Part shown: one piece after another, positions 6,261-10,856 of the stretch | How the letters are laid out: every line of letters starts with the position of its first letter | How positions within the stretch are numbered: position 1 is the first letter of the stretch | Source: JAQBYK01 sp964499425 | GTDB lineage: Bacteria; Patescibacteriota; Gracilibacteria; UBA1369; LOWO2-01-FULL-3 | Direction: 5' to 3' | Assembly (NCBI GenBank): GCA_964499425.1 | Contig: CAZCLD010000047.1 | Location: 1 to 10,856 of the forward strand | DNA: 10,856 nucleotides | Program-made: the position numbers and the translations under genes | The notes under the pieces: generated by a model | Database searches by the model: none | Seen by the model: the letters and a program-made list of their open reading frames with translations, nothing else | Told to the model about the DNA's origin: nothing

Positions 6261-6855
6261 CGTTGCGCCTACTAAGCTCCTTCTCAACATCTTCAATTTC
6301 AACCCTCTCACTAACCAGCAGAACCCATAGGTGATAAATCAGATCACAAGATTCTTCTACCAACCTTTTCTTTCCTTCACCTTGAGCTGCAGCCATAACC
6401 TCACCAGATTCTTCCTCAATTTTATCTATAATTTTGGGCAGACCCAGTTTAAACAGATCACTTGTATAAGAATCTTTAGGCATATATTTTTTGCGATTTT
6501 TTATAAGAGCAAACAACGTCTTAATTCCAAATTCACCCTTTCCAAAGCAAGATTTTGACCCCTCGTGACAGGTTGGACCTTTTGGATTTGCCTTTATCAA
6601 TAAAGTGTCGTTATCACAGTCAGTTTTTACAGAAACAACTTTCAGGAAATTTCCCGAAGTCTCACCCTTCTTCCAAAGGCACTGCTTGGTTCTGCTATAA
6701 AATGTGACAACACCTTCACGCATAGTACGCCTAAGTGCTTCCTTATTCATAAAGCCTAACATCAAAACCTCCCCACTACTAAAATCCTGAATTATTGCAG
6801 GAATCAGGCCTCCCATTTTTGCAAAATCTAATTTTGAGATATTAAGCTTGTTCAT
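6244..6855 (-). CDS. hisIE: Bifunctional phosphoribosyl-AMP cyclohydrolase / phosphoribosyl-ATP pyrophosphohydrolase
   Basis: It catalyses histidine steps 2 and 3. The C-terminal HisE domain splits pyrophosphate from phosphoribosyl-ATP, and the N-terminal HisI domain opens the purine ring of phosphoribosyl-AMP. HisI (about 8-105) shows GEVLMLGFMNKEAL, TFYSRTKQCLWKKGETSGNF, VKTDCDNDTLL and GPTCHEGSKSCF, with the cysteines and Asp residues that bind zinc and magnesium. HisE (about 112-190) is an all-helical MazG-like fold with KIEEESGEVMAAA and LVEESCDLIYHLWVLL. The 203-residue length equals the usual fused HisIE. The start codon overlaps the hisA-hisF stop as ATGA. It is the last gene of the operon; its final codons hold one arm of an inverted repeat with the downstream hairpin. 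Confidence 0.97.
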   Translation of the reverse strand: MNKLNISKLDFAKMGGLIPAIIQDFSSGEVLMLGFMNKEALRRTMREGVVTFYSRTKQCLWKKGETSGNFLKVVSVKTDCDNDTLLIKANPKGPTCHEGSKSCFGKGEFGIKTLFALIKNRKKYMPKDSYTSDLFKLGLPKIIDKIEEESGEVMAAAQGEGKKRLVEESCDLIYHLWVLLVSERVEIEDVEKELSRRNGATDS

Positions 6856-8321
6856 GTTCGTACAGCAATGTTATTCAGCTTTAAATAATCCTTAACTTCG
6901 GAAATCGCAATTTTTTCATAGTGAAAAAGACTAGCAGCCAATGCCCCATCAGCCTTTCCCTCTGTCAAAGCTCTCAGGAAATCCAGTTTGCATCCAGCAC
7001 CACTTGAAGCAATTATCGGAATGTTCACAGCCGAAGAAATGGATTTAAGAAGTTCTAAATCATAGCCTTTCTCAGTGCCATCACGATCTAGAGAGTTAAC
7101 CAACAGCTCACCAGCACCAAGTGAAGCCATTTTTTTCGCAAAAGAAACGGCATTTGCACCGGTAGCTTCACGACCACCTTTTATGTAAATCTCCCAAAAG
7201 TCATTATTCCATGCACAATCCAAAGAAATGACTATACATTGACTCCCAAATTTTCTTGCAGCCTCATGGACTAAATATGGATCCCTAAAAGCTGCGGAGC
7301 CAAGGGATATTTTGTCAGCACCGGCGCTGAGTAAGGCATCGATGTCTTCAATAGTATAAATACCACCACCAACCGTAAAAGGTATACAAATATTCTCAGC
7401 AATTCGTCTAACAAGATTTACCAGAGTTTTTCTTTTTTCAACAGTGGCGGTAATATCCAAAAAAACCAATTCATCTGCCCCCATTTTGCAGTATGTACTT
7501 GCCAGTTCCACGGGGTCGCCGGCATCTCGTAGATTCTTAAAATTCGTACCCTTTACTGTGCGGCCATCACGAATATCCAAGCAGGGGATAATCCTTTTCG
7601 CGAGATTGCTTCTGAGTAGGGAAACTGCACTCCCAAGATCAATAGTCCTCTCATAAATCGCCTTGCCAACAATTGCACCGCTCAAGCCCAAACGCTCAAA
7701 TTCCATCAAATCATCCATATTGGAAATTCCCCCTGCGGCAATTATGTTGAGATTCCGATTACACAAGTTTTCATACAGAGCAAAATTTGGGCCATTCATA
7801 GCCCCGTCACTATTTATGTCAGTAACAACAAACTGATTTACTCCGACTTCACTAAACTCTTCAATTAAAGAATCAAGAGATCGACTGCTCTTTTGTCTCC
7901 AGCCGTTGGTGGCGATTTGACCATTATCGACATCTAGAGAAATCACAACATTCTTTGAAGAATAGTCAGCAATTATTTCAGAAATCAATCCTGGGTTCTT
8001 TACTGCTGAAGTACCAAAGATTAGTCGTTCAACACCATTTTCCAGATAGTCTTTTGCCACTTTGAAATTTCTGATACCACCTCCTACTTGAACGGGTACA
8101 TTAAAAGTACTGGCAATCTCAGCGATTTTTTCAAAATTGATAGGTTTTCCCTCCTTAGCACCATCCAAATCAATTATGTGCAGAAACTCAGCGCCGTCTT
8201 GAACAAAACTTGCGGCCACTCTCAATGGATCGACGTCATATTTCTTAACCTCATCATAGCGCCCGTTAAAGAGTCTTACACATTGACCACCTAAAATGTC
8301 GATAGCAGGGTATATGATCAT
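6852..8321 (-). CDS. hisAF: Fused ProFAR isomerase (HisA) and imidazole glycerol-phosphate synthase cyclase (HisF)
   Basis: This single 489-residue frame holds two complete (beta-alpha)8 barrels for consecutive steps 4 and 5. HisA (1 to about 237) has the catalytic Asp8, Asp130 and Thr167, the T. maritima positions 8, 127 and 164, plus VQVGGGIR and AAGGI. Its usual TDIxRDGT motif is altered to TDINSDGA. HisF (from about 240) starts at LAKRIIPCLDI and keeps Asp249 and Asp368, equal to T. maritima HisF Asp11 and Asp130 at a constant offset of 238. It also has GRTVKGTNF, ELVFLDITAT, FTVGGGI, SLDRDGTEKGYD and GALAASLFH. HisF works with the glutaminase HisH encoded immediately upstream. There is essentially no linker: Asn239 sits where the HisF Met would be. 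HisA and HisF are normally separate genes. A real fusion and a one-base deletion (biological or assembly) are both possible. Both junctions are ATGA overlaps. Confidence 0.95.
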   Translation of the reverse strand: MIIYPAIDILGGQCVRLFNGRYDEVKKYDVDPLRVAASFVQDGAEFLHIIDLDGAKEGKPINFEKIAEIASTFNVPVQVGGGIRNFKVAKDYLENGVERLIFGTSAVKNPGLISEIIADYSSKNVVISLDVDNGQIATNGWRQKSSRSLDSLIEEFSEVGVNQFVVTDINSDGAMNGPNFALYENLCNRNLNIIAAGGISNMDDLMEFERLGLSGAIVGKAIYERTIDLGSAVSLLRSNLAKRIIPCLDIRDGRTVKGTNFKNLRDAGDPVELASTYCKMGADELVFLDITATVEKRKTLVNLVRRIAENICIPFTVGGGIYTIEDIDALLSAGADKISLGSAAFRDPYLVHEAARKFGSQCIVISLDCAWNNDFWEIYIKGGREATGANAVSFAKKMASLGAGELLVNSLDRDGTEKGYDLELLKSISSAVNIPIIASSGAGCKLDFLRALTEGKADGALAASLFHYEKIAISEVKDYLKLNNIAVRT

Positions 8322-8896
8322 AGTTTGCAGAAGTTATCGAGTAATTTGAGACCCACTTCCCCAGATTTTTCCGGGTGAAATTGCGTCGCAAAAAAATTAT
8401 CCTTTTCAGTAGCAGCTGCAAATTCTCCGCCATAGTTGGAGGTGGCAGTGACGCCTTCCCCTCTATAGTAGTAAGAATTTACATAGTAAAAATAACTATC
8501 ATCAGGAATATTGCTAAAAAGTGCTAATTTTTCTCTGGTTCTCACTTTATTCCAGCCTATCTGAGGAATTTTTACCGTTTCAGGCAACTTGACCACTTCA
8601 CCTTTCAAGATTTTTAGGCACGCAATATTATCCTCCTCACTAAAGGTGGCAAGCAATTGTAGCCCAAGACAAATTCCCAAAAAGGGCACTTTCATATCTT
8701 TGATAACAGAGGCCAAAGACTTATTATTCAGCTGCTCCATCGCAAATTTAGCTCTACCCTGCCCAGGAAAAATCACTCTTTCAGCTCGACTAATTTCGGC
8801 TGGGTTACTAGTCAAAACACATTTTCGCCCAAGCCTTTTTAGAGCATTAGCAACCGAAGCAGTATTACCGCAATTGTAATCAATAATAGCAATCAT
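8318..8896 (-). CDS. hisH: Imidazole glycerol-phosphate synthase, glutaminase subunit
   Basis: A class I glutamine amidotransferase that supplies ammonia to HisF for step 5. The catalytic triad is Cys76 (GICLGLQLL), His174 and Glu176 (FHPEKSG). The oxyanion segment reads PGQGR (44-48), and PQIGWNKV (111-118) and YFYYVNSYY (135-143) are typical. The 192-residue length is normal. The N-terminal DYNCGNTASV carries Cys9 and Asn11 as in the enterobacterial type. The gene begins inside the hisB stop (ATGA) and ends inside the start of the hisA-hisF fusion. Its partner cyclase is therefore the C-terminal half of the next protein, so the HisH-HisF complex here should carry HisA as well. Confidence 0.97.
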   Translation of the reverse strand: MIAIIDYNCGNTASVANALKRLGRKCVLTSNPAEISRAERVIFPGQGRAKFAMEQLNNKSLASVIKDMKVPFLGICLGLQLLATFSEEDNIACLKILKGEVVKLPETVKIPQIGWNKVRTREKLALFSNIPDDSYFYYVNSYYYRGEGVTATSNYGGEFAAATEKDNFFATQFHPEKSGEVGLKLLDNFCKL

Positions 8897-9483
8897 AGTT
8901 TTCCTTTAGTTGATGGGATACCCTCTTTGTTACGAATATCTATCTCGCAGGCTTCTCTAAGTGCACGCGCAAATGCCTTAAAGGCCGCTTCTAATCTGTG
9001 GTGTTCATTGTCACCTTCATTCAAAAATTGAATGTGTAAATTCATCTCACAATTTAGGGCAAGAGATCCAAAGAAATGTCTCATCATCTCAGTTGAGAAA
9101 TCACCAACCATCTCTCTCTGAGCCTTATAATTGGTCTCAAAAGCAAATCTCCCGGACAAATCCACAGCGCATAAGCAAAGAACTTCGTCCATTGGTAAAA
9201 CTTGGGAGCCATAACGATTGATGCCCTCTTTGCCAGAAGCAGCTTCCTTAATCGCCTTTCCCAGGCAAATTCCAAGGTCTTCTGTTAAGTGGTGGTCATC
9301 TGTTTCAAGATCACCATTCGCCTTAATTTTCAAATCAATTAGACTGTGTTTTGAAAATAATTCTAGCATATGTTTCAAGAAGCCAAGTTCCAAATCAATT
9401 TCATACTTGCCACTACCATCGAGATTTAGTTCGATTTCAATTTGGGTTTCATTGGTCCTTCTTTTTACTTTTGATGTTCTCAT
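8893..9483 (-). CDS. hisB: Imidazoleglycerol-phosphate dehydratase (monofunctional)
   Basis: It catalyses step 6, dehydration of imidazole glycerol phosphate to imidazole acetol phosphate. The family marks are the two His-rich metal-binding motifs, TDDHH (61-65) and NEHHRLEAAFKAFARALR from Asn159, plus LPMDE (96-100), GDFSTEMMRHFF and the terminal PSTKGKL. The 196-residue length equals the dehydratase half of the bifunctional E. coli HisB and starts at the matching linker (KRRTNETQIEIELNLDG). The usual GFFDHM motif reads GFLKHM, with Lys37 in place of the conserved Asp, and DDHHT reads DDHHL. The metal-binding His residues remain, so activity is still expected. The phosphatase half that enterobacteria fuse in front is here attached to HisC, encoded by the preceding gene, which overlaps this one by ATGA. 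Confidence 0.96.
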   Translation of the reverse strand: MRTSKVKRRTNETQIEIELNLDGSGKYEIDLELGFLKHMLELFSKHSLIDLKIKANGDLETDDHHLTEDLGICLGKAIKEAASGKEGINRYGSQVLPMDEVLCLCAVDLSGRFAFETNYKAQREMVGDFSTEMMRHFFGSLALNCEMNLHIQFLNEGDNEHHRLEAAFKAFARALREACEIDIRNKEGIPSTKGKL

Positions 9484-10856
9484 AAGTTTGGGGTTAAAAA
9501 TCTAGAATTAGTTTTCATGAGATAGCCTTTTACTCCGATATTCTTGGCAAATGTAAGGTCAGTTTTACGATCTCCAATCATGAACGATCGATTATAATCA
9601 ACAGGAGTTGCTGCGAGAAATCCCTCCACTAAGCCAGTCCTGGGTTTTCGGCATTTGCATTTATCCTTTGGGAAATGTGGGCAAACAAATATCTCGCTAA
9701 ATACGATGCCTTCTTTTTTTAGGTCCTTAATTAATTGATTTTGCACTAATTCAAACTTTCTTTTCGGAAAACTCGGAGTACCTATGCCATTTTGATTACT
9801 CACCATGACCAATTTGTAATTTTGCTTAACCAGCTTCTTAAGTCCGCTAATAACTCCAGGTAAAATTCGGTATTTTTCCAGCGAATCAACCTGAAAATCA
9901 TCTTGGGGCTCAAAAATCAACACCCCATCACGATCAATAAAAGCGATTTTATCCAAACAGGCCCCAAGCTCCTTCAAAAACAAATTATTTTCAGCGGGTT
10001 TGCCGATGGTAACCCTAATCGAGTTTTTCACTTCGCTACTTCTATCTCGTACGATTATCCCTTTCTTCTGCAACTTCTTTTGAATCTCCGAAGCTTGAGG
10101 GATTTCAAAAAGAAGAAAATTAGCCTCAGAATCACGGACCCTAAGGCCAAAAGATCTGATTATTTTGGCTACCCTTTTTCTCTCTTTGAGAATTTTGGTC
10201 ACCTCCCTTTTGATTTTGCTCTTATTTCCGAGAATTTCTGTGCCTTTCATTTGGGTTAGATTATTCAAATTGTATGGGGCCTTTATTTTGTTAAGTGTTT
10301 CAACAATGGAAGGATTAGAGATTGCATATCCCAGTCGTATTGCCGCAGCCCCTAGGGCTTTAGAGAAAGTTCGCAAGATAACCAAGTTAGGATAATTTTT
10401 GATCTTATTAACAAGAGAATTCTCACTCGCAAACTCAATATAGGCCTGATCTACGACAACAATTGCCTTGTATTTCTTGCAGTACAAAAGGACTTCTTTG
10501 TCACTAAGGATCTCTCCAGTTGGATTATTCGGCGAACAAAGAAAAATCACTTTCGTATTTCGATCAATTTTATCGCTTACAGAAATGTTGTTTATCGACG
10601 CAGAAACACGATACATCCCATAACTTGGTTCCTTTACATAAATATTGTCCCGACCAGGTTCACAGAAAGTGCGTATCAAAAGGTCGATAGCCTCATCAGA
10701 ACCATTGCTCGCAAAAATCCAATCCATTTTTACAGAACAGTATTTTGCAATAGCGTTGCGTAAATCTCTCGCCAATGGGTCCGGATAACGATTGAGTTGT
10801 CCATATGGATTTTCGTTCGCATCTAGAAAGATGCCTTTCATAGAGCCATAACGCGC
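9480..10856 (-). CDS. Fused histidinol-phosphate aminotransferase (HisC) and histidinol-phosphatase (HAD type); 5' end probably cut
   Basis: One frame carries steps 7 and 8; numbering is from the first ATG in the window (10839-10841). HisC (to about 295) is a PLP fold-type I aminotransferase: LDANENPYG (6-14), SPNNPTG (103-109), VVVDQAYIEF with Asp131, the PLP lysine Lys161 in FSKALG, Arg169, and RVTIG. The HAD phosphatase (from about 297) has FIDRDGVL with Asp303 and Asp305, VSNQNGIGT, the zinc loop Cys387-His389-Cys395-Cys397 (CPHFPKDKCKC) and GDRKTD with Asp424 and Asp428. It matches the N-terminal half of E. coli HisB. Normal HisC proteins have about 20 residues before the LDANENP motif, here only five. 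The frame is open upstream to the edge (ARYGS), so the true start lies outside and the ATG at 10841 is probably internal. The stop overlaps the hisB start as ATGA. Confidence 0.95.
   Translation of the reverse strand, partial: ARYGSMKGIFLDANENPYGQLNRYPDPLARDLRNAIAKYCSVKMDWIFASNGSDEAIDLLIRTFCEPGRDNIYVKEPSYGMYRVSASINNISVSDKIDRNTKVIFLCSPNNPTGEILSDKEVLLYCKKYKAIVVVDQAYIEFASENSLVNKIKNYPNLVILRTFSKALGAAAIRLGYAISNPSIVETLNKIKAPYNLNNLTQMKGTEILGNKSKIKREVTKILKERKRVAKIIRSFGLRVRDSEANFLLFEIPQASEIQKKLQKKGIIVRDRSSEVKNSIRVTIGKPAENNLFLKELGACLDKIAFIDRDGVLIFEPQDDFQVDSLEKYRILPGVISGLKKLVKQNYKLVMVSNQNGIGTPSFPKRKFELVQNQLIKDLKKEGIVFSEIFVCPHFPKDKCKCRKPRTGLVEGFLAATPVDYNRSFMIGDRKTDLTFAKNIGVKGYLMKTNSRFLTPNL

Noticed and set aside
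7560..7610. Calling the hisA-hisF gene a pseudogene or frameshifted
   Set aside because: Both halves are complete and in one uninterrupted frame with all catalytic aspartates, so it is annotated as a functional fusion with the indel caveat reported separately.
9903..10395. Plus-strand open frames over hisC
   Set aside because: They are shadows of a gene with complete PLP-aminotransferase motifs.
1..10856. CRISPR array, tRNA, rRNA or insertion sequence
   Set aside because: No regularly spaced repeats, no cloverleaf or rRNA-like stretch, and no transposase motifs or terminal inverted repeats were seen on either strand.

Overview
The window is a gene-dense stretch of bacterial DNA with two divergent halves and one convergent junction. 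It holds ten protein genes, two of them cut by the window edges. I see no RNA gene, insertion sequence, CRISPR array or prophage signature. The genes use the standard stops, with no sign of recoding. Leaders are short, Shine-Dalgarno sites are weak or absent, and spacing is tight, as in compact genomes. The organism cannot be named from this. The his proteins read most like Bacteroidota and enterobacterial-type homologues (HisF especially recalls Bacteroidota), so either the host is of that kind or the operon was acquired.

Left part (1-4554, minus strand): an HNH-endonuclease-like protein, a tRNA-dihydrouridine synthase with an unusual internal insertion, a probably exported protein I do not recognise, and the first 483 codons of an SNF2-type helicase that runs off the left edge. 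The helicase has its own near-perfect sigma70 promoter, whose -35 box is overlapped by a palindrome that looks like an operator.

Middle (4555-6186, plus strand): an AT-rich divergent promoter region, then a two-gene ABC-2 exporter (ATPase plus permease) resembling E. coli YadG/YadH. A long hairpin follows the permease stop, at the convergent junction with the his operon.

Right part (6244-10856, minus strand): a histidine operon in the order hisC-hisN(HAD), hisB, hisH, hisA-hisF, hisIE, with every junction an ATGA overlap. The order matches the enterobacterial C-B-H-A-F-I order, but the protein boundaries differ. The histidinol-phosphate phosphatase is fused to HisC instead of to the dehydratase HisB, and HisA is fused directly to HisF. 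All three fusions (HisI-HisE, HisA-HisF, HisC-HisN) join consecutive reactions, steps 2-3, 4-5 and 7-8. The window thus encodes steps 2 to 8. hisG and hisD are absent and would be expected upstream, beyond the right edge. The HisA-HisF junction falls exactly where the hisF start codon would be, so a one-base deletion, natural or an assembly error, must be considered.
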